Shown: positions 45,823 to 61,002 of the stretch, piece by piece
Layout of the letters: the number at the start of each line of letters is the position of its first letter
How positions within the stretch are numbered: the stretch's first letter is position 1
NCBI GenBank assembly: GCA_001599975.1
Contig: BCIO01000006.1
Location: forward strand, 491,587-555,586
DNA: 64,000 nucleotides
Direction of reading: 5' to 3'
Origin: Cystobasidiopsis lactophilus
Taxonomy: Eukaryota > Basidiomycota > Agaricostilbomycetes > Agaricostilbales > Chionosphaeraceae
Made by a program: the position numbers and the translations under genes
The notes under the pieces: generated by a model
What the model saw: the letters and a program-made list of their open reading frames with translations, nothing else
Databases searched by the model: none
What the model was told of the DNA's origin: nothing

Positions 45823-46872
45823 GGCAAGAGACGGTGGGATTCAACTTGGAGCCGGCAATCAGGCAGCAATTGCCAGGTCTCAGGTCTCTCAGATGAAGAT
45901 CGTGCCGCTGGCTGGAACCAGCCTTATGGCATCCAATCACCCACGAATTGGACTCTGACGTACCTCATCCATGTGGGTTGATCGTGTGCATCGGAATTCA
46001 GGACGCCTCTGATTGAGAGAACCTTCAGATTTGTTGGGCTCCACTTCCGATCCAGCGTTTGTGAGCGTCGACACCTACGGAAGCCGCCGCTGCCCTCACA
46101 AGAGAAGATACAAGATGCAATGGGAGCGGCATGGATCAGCAACTGCGAGACCTCGGACAACCACCGGCTCGAAATCTTGCAAGAGCTTATGACGCTCGAA
46201 ATCTTGCAAGAGCTTACGACGCTGCTGCCGGGGCAAGTGAGGTTTTATGGCCAGGCAACCGGCTAGAGTCCGACGATCTAACAGAGGAGGAGCTGTGGCC
46301 GTCAGCCAACAACAAGGACCTCTTGGTGCGCAAATTCAAGTTCACGTTCGCGTTTGAGAACACCAACCTGGTCGGTGAGCTGCCTTCTCTTTTCTCTTCG
46401 ACATCTCCGCTGCTTGCTCAAACGTGCTCTACACTGGAAGACTACGTGACCGAGAAGTTGTGGGTGCCTTTGAAAGAAGGATTAATCCCTCTCTACTTGG
46501 GAGCTCCGAATCTTCGCGTTGGTCCTGCCACTCTCTTTGCTATACCTGCCACGAGCTGAAGATGCATTACAGGATCATTTCCTACCAGCCCCAAACGCCG
46601 CCATTATTCTTCTCTCCGACTTCTCGACCCTTAAGGATCTAGCGGACCACCTATCTTTCCTGGCGACGAACGACGAAGCTTACTAGAGGCGTCTTGAGTG
46701 GAAAAACATCCTTACACTGGCGCGTTCAAGCTTCCGTCGAGGACCTGATGGAAGCCAATCCGCTTCGCCGGCCCAGCTCATGCGTGGCCAATGGTGCAAC
46801 TCGTTCCTACGCGAAAGCCGCGAGAGGCCTATTACCTTTAAACGGCATCCCGGATTTGTTGCGAGGATCTGA
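45823..46872 (+). pseudogene. GT10 fucosyltransferase-like gene, apparently decayed
   Basis: Unmistakable alpha-1,3/4-fucosyltransferase motifs: IQSPTNWTLT (ESPtNWT), AAWISNCETSDNHRLEIL (aawviSNC...R), LPGQVRFYG, then RKFKFTFAFENTNLV spliced over a 75-nt intron (about 46375-46440) to DYVTEKLWVPLKEGLIPLYLGAP, another intron (about 46512-46566), DHFLPAPNAAIILLSDFSTL, LADHLSFLATNDEAY and RRLEWKN. Damage: a one-base frame change between VRFYG and GNRLESDD (about 46243-46250), and an in-frame TAG between NDEAY and RRLEWKN (46683-46685), a place where family members have a residue. A 27-bp tandem duplication repeats LEILQELMT. No convincing start was found. GT10 enzymes use GDP-fucose, so this fits the GMD and fucose synthase genes nearby. 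Upstream introns could mask some of the damage. Confidence 0.8.
46168..46221 (+). repeat. 27-bp tandem duplication inside GT10
   Basis: Two adjacent units (46168-46194 and 46195-46221) differ at one base and encode LEILQELMT then LEILQELTT, adding nine residues to a conserved helix after the SNC motif. Confidence 0.9.
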
Positions 46873-47147
46873 TCATGCTCGCAACATTGCTGTCGAGTTG
46901 AAGTCGACAGTGCCGAGCCGCAAGAGGCGGTTTCCTTTCCCCCTCACGCGCCGCAATTATCACCTTTAGTAATACCCTTGCATTTACCACCTCGCTTTCC
47001 TTCCAAAGACCGAACTAAAGTGAAATGGTTGTGCGGTTGCTTGCATAATAATTCAATCTAGAATAGGTCTATCAAAGACCGTGCCAAGCCAAAATGAATG
47101 AAGATAAGTTGATGATGGATCTGGCACACAAGAATGCAGGAGCTCGT

Positions 47148-48449
47148 CTACGACTCCGCTCCGGGCGGTGGTGGCGGGTTGACGATGCTCTCGACGGACC
47201 GCTGCAGCTCTGGGAAATAGGTGCCGTCGTTGCCGTCCTTGATCAAGCTGCCTTCGTTGCGAAGTTGGACGGAGAGCATGGGGGAGATGGAGTACGACTT
47301 GACGGCGGAAGACCGGTGAAGCTGCTGGAGGTAGAGGTCGATCGGGCACCGGTGTGAAGGAGAGAGATAGGCGTCGCGTCTTCGTAGCCTTTTCAACAAA
47401 TGACTTTCGCAAGCAAAGCGGAATAACACACAGGAGGAACAGAGCGCCCTTTTGAGAGTAAGCCACCGCGTGCGTGCACTGTTGCTCGTCGCACATTTCG
47501 ATTTCGCCCAACTGTTCATTATCGAGACACTGACCTGGGGACCGGCAGACCTGAACAGTCTGGCATGACCAGTCGGCTTGTCTTCTTCGCTCTGCGAGTT
47601 GCAGAAGCCTACAGGAACTCCGTTAGCCGGCCTTCCGCTCGCGGAGCGTATCGTGCTCACCAAGGTAGAGCATGTCCCAATCGTCGTCCATGGAGCCAAG
47701 CACCTCCTTAACGATCTTTTCCGTGTCCACCTCAAAATCGGTGTCGTCCTGTAGCACCACATCAGACACTGGGACCCATGCCGAGGCTTTTCGGGGCGGG
47801 GCGCTCACCTCAAGCACCAAGAAGCTCGAAAAGTTCCTTTGGACCGCATCTTCCAGTATCCTCCGCTGGGAGTGAATGATTGCCCACTGTCCCGGCAGGG
47901 TGTAGGAGTTGGGGTCCTTGAAGGTGTCCATGAAAGTAGTGACGAGGGGGGAGGAGCGGTCGGAAGCGAAGAAGACTTCGTAAGCCACGTTCATCTGCGC
48001 TCCCGAGTACTTCATCAAGTTGTGAGAGCAAAGATGCAGAGGAAGATCAAGCGAACATAGTTGAGCCGGCGAGCCATGTTCCGCCTCCTGCCTTCGGATT
48101 GCTCCATCGATAACAGGTAGACGTGATCGAAGCCCAGATGCGACTTGTTGGTTTCTCCGCTGCTTGTCGGCCGGTCTAAGGTTGTTCGCCATTGGTCGGC
48201 GACGGCGCTAGACGCGTGCTGGATGGATTGCGCGACAGCAGGCAAATAAGAGCGGTCGGGAGCCACGACGCCATGGATAGTTAAGAGTACCAGGCAGAAA
48301 AAGGTGACCAGGGCAGTAAAAAGCAGGGAGCGGCGGGACGAATAGCGCCCGCCTGAGCTGCCAGCCGATTGCGAGCAATTGTTGGTCGAAGAGGAGGACG
48401 CGGTCGGGAGGAGCCACTGCGAAGCGTCCTTCTCGCTGCTGTTGGCCAT
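47148..48449 (-). CDS. GT25-family glycosyltransferase
   Basis: ATG at 48449 (MANSSEKDASQWLLP), anchor RRSLLFTALVTFFCLVLLTIHG, then HLGFDHVYLLSMEQSEGRRRNM (the iNL..s..R..m start of GT25). Over introns: YSGAQMNVAYEVFFASDRSS, GQWAIIHSQRRILEDAVQ, FSSFLVLE | DDTDFEVDTEKIV (the EDD metal site is split by an intron), DDDWDMLYLGEH, CTHAVAYSQKGALFLL, CPIDLYLQQLHRSSAVKSYSISP and QLRNEGSLIKDG. At least five introns. GT25 covers bacterial LPS galactosyltransferases and eukaryotic collagen galactosyltransferases; fungal members are poorly known. It shares a 135-bp head-to-head promoter with GDP-L-fucose synthase, which suggests co-expression. Confidence 0.85.
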
Positions 48450-48584
48450 GGGTGTTTGAAAAGAGCGTGTTTTTTGGTTGAATGCAGACGAGAGGCAAAA
48501 TGAGGCCGAGAACCAGCAGCCGCTGCCAACGGGCAAAGCGCCAGTCGCGTCTCTGGAAGCCTGTCTGCAATCAACGAGAATTCC
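48450..48584. promoter_or_regulatory. Compact divergent promoter (GT25 / GDP-L-fucose synthase)
   Basis: Only 135 bp separate the two ATGs. The arrangement ties a glycosyltransferase to production of GDP-fucose. A run of T/A-rich sequence lies near 48470; no named element is assigned. Confidence 0.5.
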
Positions 48585-49995
<1,411 letters not shown>

Positions 49996-50430
49996 ATTCG
50001 TCGCCTTTGTTGTTTGTGTGGACGGCGGTGACCATGTTGAGCGGCCCTTGGTCTAATGCCCTCAAGCGGTTTCGGTTGGCCTGGTCTTGTTCGCATAACA
50101 CGCTCCTTTCTTTCTCCCGACCCCCTTGCAATAGATGCGTTTTCTCTTCTTGAACCTCAGCCCCAATATCGAGGCATCAGCAAAGGCAATACGCCAAAGG
50201 CTCCCCTTTGAGATGAGGTCGACAAAAGATGGCGATATATTGCAAGAGTAACCATAACCTGAGCAATTTAGCGTGCGGGCCACGGCACATTAGTCGTCCA
50301 AGTCATGGTGGACCGTGACGGTGAATGGCGCGCTCTCTGGTGGATCATAGCTGTCTCGCAGCCCTTCGCTGTTTGCAGTATTCAGCATCCAGCCATCTTG
50401 TACCCCGCTCGACACCCATCTAATGGGAAC
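49996..50430. other. Intergenic between convergent genes, no gene seen
   Basis: 3' flanks of the fucose synthase and the DUF1647-like gene; probable terminators on both strands, not individually resolved. Confidence 0.4.
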
Positions 50431-52807
50431 TCACACAGCATTGCGTGTTCTGCCTTCTGCCGAATCGCAGTGGCGGCCGGACATCTCCATCAAAATGGTG
50501 AGGGAGGACTGGTCTTGGCGGTGATTATCCCGACTCGAGCCTTCAGGCGCGATGCAGTCTTTGACCAGCGCGCAAGCTCTCCACTAGTCGACATCGGTGG
50601 TATGAGCAATCTCTCGACGCGAAAAGGGGGGCGGATGAGCGCACCGGTTCGGCGATGCTCAGCACGGTGTCGGCGCGAGTGGCGCTGAAGCCGATCAGAG
50701 CGCCGTTGCACATTTCCCCGTGACGGCGGTCTTCAGGGATGTCAAAATGGGCGAACTGTCCCGGGTGTACCCATCTGTTCCATCGCTTATTAGGCAAACG
50801 AGGTGGACAAAAGGTGCGGAAGAGAGCTTGCCTATCCATGCCATCAGGTGTCCACGTGGACCATGCCCCTGAGCTGGAAACTGTGCGCCAGAGCAGCGTG
50901 AGGGGCTTCCAAAGATGATCCCCTGTGGCAAAGGTGGTGAATGGCAGCTTGCCGCGAATGGCGATGAGCACTTGCCGGCATCCATCCACATCACTAGCCC
51001 CCCAACTTCTCTCAGCACATCTGTAATGATGACCTGTTGTTCTGTCAGCTTCAACGTTTCCAAAAGGAGATCTTGAAGCAGAGCTGACCGGCTTCCAAGC
51101 TAAAAGCAGTCGAAAGCAGGAATCAATTTGCGCTAAAGTGCCAATAAGGGAGACTGACACGGACCATACTCTCCAGCAGCGATTGAAATATTGAAAAAGT
51201 CGGGGTAGAGGTGCCACAGAAAAGGTCGCAGCTCGGCGCCGGGCCATTTGCTGATCTTGTCGCGCGATTCTTGGGTGAAGCCAAGGTCGTAGATGATGAT
51301 CCGGCTGTCGTCATGTATTCTGAGAGTTTGATACATGGCGTGTAAGGTCTTCTCATGGTTCGAACTAGCACCCGTCACGATGGTCCTAGGAGAGAGCGTT
51401 TATTAGTCAATCGGCTGATGGGGAGACGGACGGACTGCCATCCCACTTTGGAATATAATCGGCTCCCATAGAGGGCAAGTATCTAATAGGCTCGTCGTGC
51501 TGCAAAGGATATTGCATTGGTGGGAGTTCCGGCAACGCTAAATTGTCGTTTTCGTCCAGCCACACTGTCGAGACAGGCAAATACGCGCCTTTGAGCTGTG
51601 ACTTTGCGAAAGCACCATAAAGCAGCTGTTCAAAGATTGAAACAGGTTCACAGATTGTTACCACTAGAAGGACACGGACCGAAAGGAGCGAATGGTGCCT
51701 GCCAGCCAACGCCCAAAGCGCTCGGGCTGCGAGGGTGTCAAGCATGACAACACGAGAAGTCAAAGCGCCTTTGATAAGCAGCTGGTTGCTTCGAGTGGCT
51801 TCGAAGGTGGGCGCCACACCGCATTGGGGAGTGGCGTGGGTGATTGTCGGGGTGGTCGCACCGGTCACATCAAATGCGCAAGAGCCAGAGACGGCGATGA
51901 TATCGTTGTACACCAGAAAGGGCTGCAGCAACTGCCGGTCCCAGCCGTAGTCGAGCTGATTAAATCATTTAAATCAGCTCCTAGCCTAGGTGATGAATGT
52001 GCTCGAGGCAAAGTGCATACAACTTTCACGCGCCCATCTAAAAGCAGACAGTGGTCTTGTTCTGACAAAGACAAAGCTGTTTGCAGGAGGCTCTCGTCGC
52101 TCAGATCGGTCGACGATGCTGCTGACGAGTAGGACTGCAAGCCCCTGGCCGTAGAGGAGGCGAAATGTTCTCGTAAGACAGTACTTTGAGCGTGTTTGAT
52201 GTGACTGTCGATCAGTTGGATGACTTGGGCTGGAAGCGCCAAATCAGAGCCGCAATGAATGGCTGCGCGCGCGAAAAAGTCAATGAACGTCCTCTGTAGG
52301 CAGCCAAGGAACGCACTGATGAGATCATACGGTCCAACCGTGTTGTCCAGAACCGCTTGAATGGCCTCTAAAGCAATCGTCGCGTTGTTTGAAAGGGAGA
52401 CGACCAAGGTAATGCCTGAGGGGGCGGCGCGGCTAGCAGTGTTTCGATCCGAAAGGAGCGTGGACTCTACGCCAGCAGGTAGCTGATCGACTGCTAGAGT
52501 CAGAACGCAAAAGACGCGTTTTGCGTGAGTGCAACTTGCCGGTGGACTTTGCGAAGAGGCAGACCAGAATGTTGGCTTGGGCAAGAGTCCAGCTCCTGGA
52601 AGAGGTCGAGGAAGAGAGATATAGAGCAAGACTGCAAGACCAATCAGTCCTGCAAGCCCCTTGAGTGACCAAAGCGGGCGAGCCAAGGACGCTGCGGCCG
52701 ATGTCGAAGCTCGACGTTGACGGCCATCCAAGGACTGAAGTCGCGCACTTGTTTTGAGCTTTTTGTACCTTTTTAGCGCATAGACTCACCTTGTAATCGG
52801 CAGACAT
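50431..52807 (-). CDS. Fusion of a GT2-like domain and a DUF1647-like glycosyltransferase domain
   Basis: ATG at 52807 (MSADYK), a 66-nt intron, then SLDGRQRRAS and anchor SLKGLAGLIGLAVLLYISL. Domain 1 (GT2-like): ITLVVSLSNNATIALEAIQA, DNTVGPYDLISAFL, DHCLLLDGRVKV | LDYGWDRQLLQPFLVYND, IAVSGSCAFDVTG, WALAGRHHSL. Domain 2: VTGASSNHEKTLHAMYQTL, DDSRIIIYDLGFTQESRDKI, LWHLYPDFFNISIAAGEY, WKPVIITDVLREVGGLVMWMDAG, TWTPDGMDRQ, MCNGALIGF and EPWRACALVKDCIAPEGSS, NHRQDQSSLTIL. The last pattern (C..dCI.PeGS...HRqDQ..L) is typical of DUF1647/TOD1-like transferases. About five introns. Stop at 50431. Biochemical role unknown; two nucleotide-sugar domains in one chain suggest a bifunctional polymerising or branching enzyme. 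Confidence 0.75.
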
Positions 52808-55072
<2,265 letters not shown>

Positions 55073-56197
55073 CTTGGAAGCTTGGACACGTAGGATGGAG
55101 GAGTAGGAGAGAGCAAGGCTTTCGACGCGTCTCTCAATTTCCGCTGCTGAAGTCGCGCTTGTGGTCTTACCGGGCCCATGTCTTGCCTAGCCCCTGGCTC
55201 TTATCTCGAGACTCTGCACACTTTGGAGCCACCTTCATCATCCATAAGAATATTGCAACACCGCCGCTCCAAAACTTACACGCTCTGCCACTCTACTACT
55301 TTACCCTGCGCTTTGCGCCATGTCCCACTACTTTGACCAACTCTTAGATGAACAATGCCCTTCGAAGGCGCAGGAAGATGAGGAAACGAGCGCGCTTATC
55401 CCTCTTGTAGGAAACCTTATCGCTTGCTCTGTTGTTGTTGTTGACCTTTGCTCTCCGAGTCTACTTTATCGCCAAATAGCATTATTCAGTGTTGCGTTGT
55501 TAATGCGAACAGACAGAGCAAGCGGCAGCGGCGCACGAAAATAATATGAACCTGCAAGCGCTGGGAGGAATAAAGGATGGATAATGCAGACAATAATCGC
55601 AACAAACAAGGCGCCCGGCGCCCAAGCTCCGCGTTGGTTCGTGATGGCGAAGGGCGTACATAAAAATCAGCTCGTCGACCGCGGCGTGAAAGAGCAGTAG
55701 TACTGTAGTAGTACAGCCAACGAGAGCCAAGTACTTCGCGTCAGCCGCCAACACTACTCAAAGCAAGTTGGGCAAATTGTCGAAGCCGCCGTTGGAAGTG
55801 TCCGACATCACGCATCACGCGGCAGCCCAGGGTCTTGGTGCGCTTGAGCTTTTTGTCCCGCCGCGCCCGTTTGCTGTTGCAACTGCTGCTGATGCATCAC
55901 CGGACCGCGAGTACGGCTGCCAAAGGTTCGTCTCTGCTTCACAAGCCCTGGGCCACAGACCTTGGGCTCGCCGTAAAAAGTTTCCGAACCACGCTCAATT
56001 GTCGACCGCGTTTGTTATCCTCAACAGCTCTGGCGGCCAAATCCGGTTCGCAGCCTGCATCGCCAGAGCCGCCTAACATCACTCCCAAGCGGCGCCGGTC
56101 GTCATCGCAGCCGTCCAGGCTGCTTCTATCTTCGTTCAACCTGCAGGCGCATTCCCTGGGACCGGCGCGCAGAGGGTCTGCCTCTGGCGCGCTCTCA
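55073..56197. other. 1.1-kb stretch between divergent genes, no supported gene
   Basis: Between GMD (minus) and the GT2-GT4 fusion (plus). The fusion's frame is open from 55835 with an alternative ATG at 55892, but the Ser/Arg-rich N-terminal extension would precede the membrane anchor by 100 residues, so I treat it as 5' leader. A frame at 55320 shows no motif. Confidence 0.35.
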
Positions 56198-59152
56198 ATG
56201 AGGTCCAGCTTCTTCAAGAGACGTTGGTTGAACCTGTTGATGCTGCTGGCTCTCTGCTTCACTGCCCTGCAGCTCTTGCGCTCGTCGGCGCGGTCACAGA
56301 GCTCCTTCCTCCCGTCAGCGCCAGCCCTGCACTCCTTCCGGCGGCGGAGCGACGGCTGCAAGTTCACAGCCTCTCCGAGGCCGCTACCTGTGTTCGAAGA
56401 CTCGGCGCACATCTTGTATCAGAACCATCCTATGTCCACCCATCGCCCTTCTTTCCAGTTCGCCGACTGCTCCGCCTCCTTCTCTTTGCCTCCCCATCCC
56501 GTTCTTACCTTAATTACGGCGACCAAGAACCCTGGCGTCAACTTCCAGCTCACAGCCGCCAACATTCGCTCCCAAAGCTTGCAAAATTACCGCTGGCTTA
56601 TCATTGACGACCACTCGGACAACCGCACCAGCTTGAAGTACCTAGAAGATGCGGTAAAAGCAGACCCCCGGATAGCGATACTCAAAAACGAAGGCCAGCG
56701 CGGCCTGGCCGCCTCGCGCAACGTCGGCCTCGATGCGATTTCCGAACACCCCGAATACCAAGGCGCCTATGTGGCCATGCTAGATGACGACGACCTTTAC
56801 GAATTGACGACATTAGAAAAGACGGTGTGGATGTTGGAGAGCAACCCGCAGTGGTCGCTGGGGTCCTTCCACTTTGTCAAGTTTGGCGCACAGAACGTCA
56901 CGGAGACGCGAGGGCTGCACAGCTCTGCAGCAAACTACTTCAACGTGAGTCTTCTGTCTGCTCGTGCATTCCCATCTATCGCTTGACAGCGGGCATCTTG
57001 TAGGAAAACTACGTGGCCAATGCCGCGGTCATTCGCCGTGCATCCATCAAGGACTGTCGTTACGACGTCACATTCAGCTTGGGCGGGGAGGACTGGGACT
57101 TTTGGATGTGTCTGGCGGAGCAGGGGTCGTGGGGTGGGACTTTACCCGAGTTTGCCTACTGGTCAGCGTGCCCTCATTGTTCCTCGGTGGCGTTCGAGCT
57201 AACTTAAGACGCCAGGTACCGCGTCAACGACAAAGCGTTCCGCCGCGAGCGTTGGGGCACCACATTTGAAGGCGGCCAGGCCAGCCTGAAGAAGCGAATT
57301 CAGACCAAACACAAGAGCTTGAGTCGAACCGACCTCTCGTTCCCCAACGCCGAACCCGCAATCTCCATTGCGCTGGAGCCCATCTCATGGGATCCGCCTT
57401 TCGAGAACTCGATCCCAGACACGTCCACCGCTGGCAACATCCTTTTCATTCTGCCCTGGCTCTATATGGGCGGAGCCGACATTGGTGCTCTGCGGATGGT
57501 CGAGACCCTCACTCGACAAGGCTACCGCATCACCGTTGCCTGCACTCTCTACCAGCACGAAGGCGTCGAGCTTCGGCCTATCATGATGCAGTGGACGCAC
57601 GACATCCATGTCATTCCTTCTTTCCTCCGCTCAGCCGACTTTGCCCGCTACATCAAGTACCTTGCCGACACGCGCAAGGTCGAAACCATTCTGATGAGCA
57701 ACTCGATGCTGGCCTACGAAATGCTGCCGGCCCTGCGCGAGCAGCTTCCCCACGTCAGCTTTGTCGACTACCTGCACAACGAGGCGTACGACGGCTGGAA
57801 GTCTGGCGGCTATCCGACCTACTCCATCCTGCATCAGCGCTACCTCGACCGAACCATCTCCTGCTCGCATCACCTCCGGGAGTGGCTGGTCGAAAAGGGC
57901 CACTCTGCAGAGCGCATCGGCGTTGTCAAACTTGGGGTGGACCTGGCCAAGCTGACGCGGGTCAACGAGACCACTAAAGGAGAGCTACGACGCATTATGT
58001 TCGACCGCCTCGACCACCCCAAGGTCCTGCTCACCGTTGCCCGCCTCGACCCTCAAAAGCGGTCGCTTTTAATACCGGACATTGTCAACAATCTCATCCT
58101 TCAGCATGGCTTCGCTTGCCGACCAAAGGAAGAAGGGCCCCCGCTCATTGCAGTCATGGTCGGCACCGGCGAGCTCGAGAAGCAACTGAAAGCGCGCATC
58201 CTCCAGCTTCAACTCGAATCTTGCCTTTTTTTGGCTGGCGTCCAGTCCGATACGGCGCCATTCTATGGTGTGGCGGACGCTTTCCTGCTGCCTTCGATGT
58301 CAGAGGGCATCTCAGTGGCAGTCAGCGAAGCGATGGCGGCTGGCTTGCCAGTGGTGGCTGCTCATGCCGGTGCGCTCCCGGAGCAGATCGGGCTGCGTAC
58401 GGATCCCCAGCGAGCTGGCTTCCTCGTCCACAACACAATGTCTTCGTCGACCGACGCCCGTCTATACGCAGACCGTGTTGCCGAGCTGCTCAAGGACGAG
58501 AAGCTCATGACCTCCTTTGGCGAGAACGGCATCCACCGGGTGCAGGCCGCCGATTGGCGTTCGACGCTGCTCGACATGATCCCGGCTATGCAAGCGGCGC
58601 GCAAGGCGCACGACCACCCTCGGCGGGAATCAGAGCTTCGCCGCTTGCCTCACCCTGCGGCCCACCTAGCCGTTCAAACGCAGCTCAACGAGTTTAGGAG
58701 TATGGTTGACTTCGGCATCATCCATAACTCGCTGTCCGGTACACAACGCGAAGGCTTTGGGCGCGAGCTTCAGCTTCGGTGCGGCAACGAGGTCGAGGTG
58801 GGCCGGTGGATCGACGCTATGGAAGCGCCCCGGTCCTGCGATGGGCCCGAGCAATTGGACATCAAGGGCCTCCAAAAGAGCGGCAAATACCAATGCGGAT
58901 ACTGTGCGTTCAGTCTTCGATTGCTACTCACTGCTGTTGAAACTCATCGCTCTCCGCTCCAGGGTGCATCTGGGATTTGCGGACATCTGCTAGAGTTGGC
59001 TGGTCCTTCAAGTGTGTTCTTTGTTCCCTGGCGTTTGTCTTGTGCTCATCGATGTGCCGACTTCTCGCAGTGGCTCTTGCTTCAAGCGTCTATCCGGCAA
59101 CGAGTGCCAGGGCTTTTTCCACCTTCGGCCAGAGACCATGCTTGAAAGCTAG
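56198..59152 (+). CDS. GT2-GT4 fusion glycosyltransferase
   Basis: ATG 56198 (MRSSFFKRRWLNLLMLLALCF) gives a type II anchor; about 900 aa. Domain 1, GT2: PVLTLITATKNPGVNFQL, SLQNYRWLIIDDHSDN, GQRGLAASRNVGLDAI, AYVAMLDDDDLYELTTLEK and LGGEDWDFWMCLAEQG. Domain 2, GT4: NILFILPWLYMGGADIGALR, ILMSNSMLAYEMLPAL, SCSHHLREWLVEKG, LTVARLDPQKR, VGTGELEKQLKARI, LFLAGVQSDTAPFYGVADAF, SMSEGISVAVSEAMAAG (E-x7-E). Introns: 56945-57003, 57162-57215, 58904-58962 and 59003-59070. The C-terminus is Cys-rich (CGYWCIWDLRTSAR, CGSCFKRLSGNECQGF). GT-A and GT-B folds in one chain are typical of polysaccharide-building enzymes in bacteria and algae. Donors unknown. Confidence 0.87.
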
Positions 59153-59299
59153 ACGGGAAGAGGGGTGTACAAGCTTTGGCCGCAATTTAGAGTCGGCAAA
59201 GTTCTCCTTCAGTCCTTGTTGCCTATGATCGATTGTAAATAATCTATCAGTTTTTTGCATAATTTATACCAGCGCATGGGTATTATACAAAGTTTGTCA

Positions 59300-60799
59300 T
59301 CATTCATCCACGTGAATTAGGGTCATCAGAGATGCAGAGTTGGCGCGGCGCCGCGGTACTGCGTCCAAGGCGTGAGTGGCCGCTTTCACCCTCTTAACGT
59401 GATTGGAGCGGGCCAATCCTTGATCGCGGGTAAGGTGAAGCTCCGCCAAATAGCCTCGAGGGATGTGGGATGTGCTCTCGCACCACTGCACGTCCTCTTC
59501 AGCATTGATAAGCTGTGGAAAACGGCAGACCTTACTTTTTCCGACGCTTGACCTCGCCAATTGGCAGCGCAGACCCTCGATGCATCTCGGGATTTAAGCT
59601 TGCAGTCGTTGAGGTCCCTTTGGACGTAGTGGAAAAGAGCGGCCGGTTCGCTCTGAAACAAAACGTGGACGCCTGCGCGAACGACATTTACACTTTTCAC
59701 GGCTCTTTTGAAACAAGCAGAGCGCACCAGAGTAATGAAAGTTGCCCTCCTCATTCGGAGACGCTTTGACTGCGTTGCCAGCGGCATCCACCGCGACGCC
59801 GGTGGACCGACCAACAATTTCTAAATCGTGCGCGTATGGTATCCAGACGTGGGATTTGCCATAGTTAGTGTGAGCCAGATTCTGAATGGCTCGTTATGAA
59901 ACGTCCACGACACCTGGCTACGGTCAAAGTCAAGACGCACTTTGGTGTAAAACTCTTTCGCGCCTGGACTTGTGTGATGCGAGTCTCGCACAGTCTGACT
60001 TTCTAGAAGCGACGCAGAAACTGGAAGCTGGACGTGGCCGTCATTGTTGTAGGCATATCTCGATAGAGCGACAGCGTCGGCGTTCTTCACAGACCGACCC
60101 TTGAGAAAGTTCAGAAGGAAGGGCCGGTCGGTTCCGGCGATGTCGGAGGTGTCCACGAAGAATTCATCTATGTCGAAGCCAGTGAGCCAGTTGGTGGAGT
60201 TGGAATACGCCTTGAAGCAATGGCGGAGCGCTTCTGGCTGGTGCCAGCAACCGTGATCTGCACATCTTTAAGATTAGCGTGATAAGCCGCAGCTGAATGC
60301 GGGTCTTACCTTTTGAAAACTGATGCAAGACCACAACGCCCGCCTCTATCCAAGGCTGCAGCACTTGGAGGCTGTTGTCGCTGCTGCCTTGGTCTTGGTT
60401 CGCCGGCAAGTCTCAACGTCGTGGATCTGGCAGCAAGAGACAGCGCATACCGTAAAGATAGAACTTCTCGATGCCAGCGAGCCTATGATGCACAAGCCAT
60501 TCTTGCAGCCACCTTCCTTCGTTCAAAATCGCAGCGCAGGAGGCGATCTGGACTGAAGAGTTTGGCGGCTGCAAAAGCCGCTGCCTCCATTGCGCGTGCA
60601 TTCGACCAGCAGATTGAGCGGGCTTGAAATAACAAAGCCATGCTAGGGTCACACATGCTGCCAGCAACAGCTGAAGGACGAGTTTCGGATTGCGCGAAGG
60701 ACTTCGCCGGGAGGAGGTCTTGTCAACTGCTTGCGAAATATAACCTGGCCATTCTTGCCCGGGAGAAATGCGCAGGACCGAAGGCGCCTTTCCAGTCAT
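59300..60799 (-). CDS. GT92-like (DUF23) glycosyltransferase 2
   Basis: ATG at 60799 (MTGKAPSVLRISPGQEW), anchor PKLVLQLLLAACVTLAWLCYF, then VQIASCAAILNEGRWLQEWL, HHRLAGIEKFYLYG | DDSDNSLQVLQPWIEAGVVVLHQFSKG, an intron, and HGCWHQPEALRHCFKAY, NWLTGFDIDEFFVDTSDI (D-I-D metal site), LSRYAYNNDGHVQLPVSASL, KVRLDFDRSQVSWTFH and, in a later exon, ALFHYVQRDLNDCKLKS (GT92 HY...K motif). The 3' end is uncertain: the frame runs to 59386 unspliced, or to 59300 if a 23-nt segment (59513-59535, GTAAGG...CCACAG) is removed. Same family as the genes at 32132 and 62883, but distinctly diverged. Confidence 0.75.
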
Positions 60800-61002
60800 G
60801 GTAGAATGGAATTTAAGAGTCAGGGTCCTCGTCGTTGCGACTGATGATGAGCAAAACCAAAATGGACCCGGACGCGCCTCCTCAGATATCTAAGTGGCGA
60901 GTGCGTGTGAAAATGAAGGTAACTTCTGAATAGCATTGAACACCTCATGCCGTGTCGTTTCTATGTGCAGCGGATCGGCTCCCAGTCAGTACAAGCTTCC
61001 AG

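Noticed and set aside
55835-56197. 120-residue N-terminal extension of the GT2-GT4 protein
   Set aside because: It opens with TTG or an ATG at 55892 and gives a Ser/Arg-rich tail before the anchor; the ATG at 56198 gives the usual type II layout. Not excluded.
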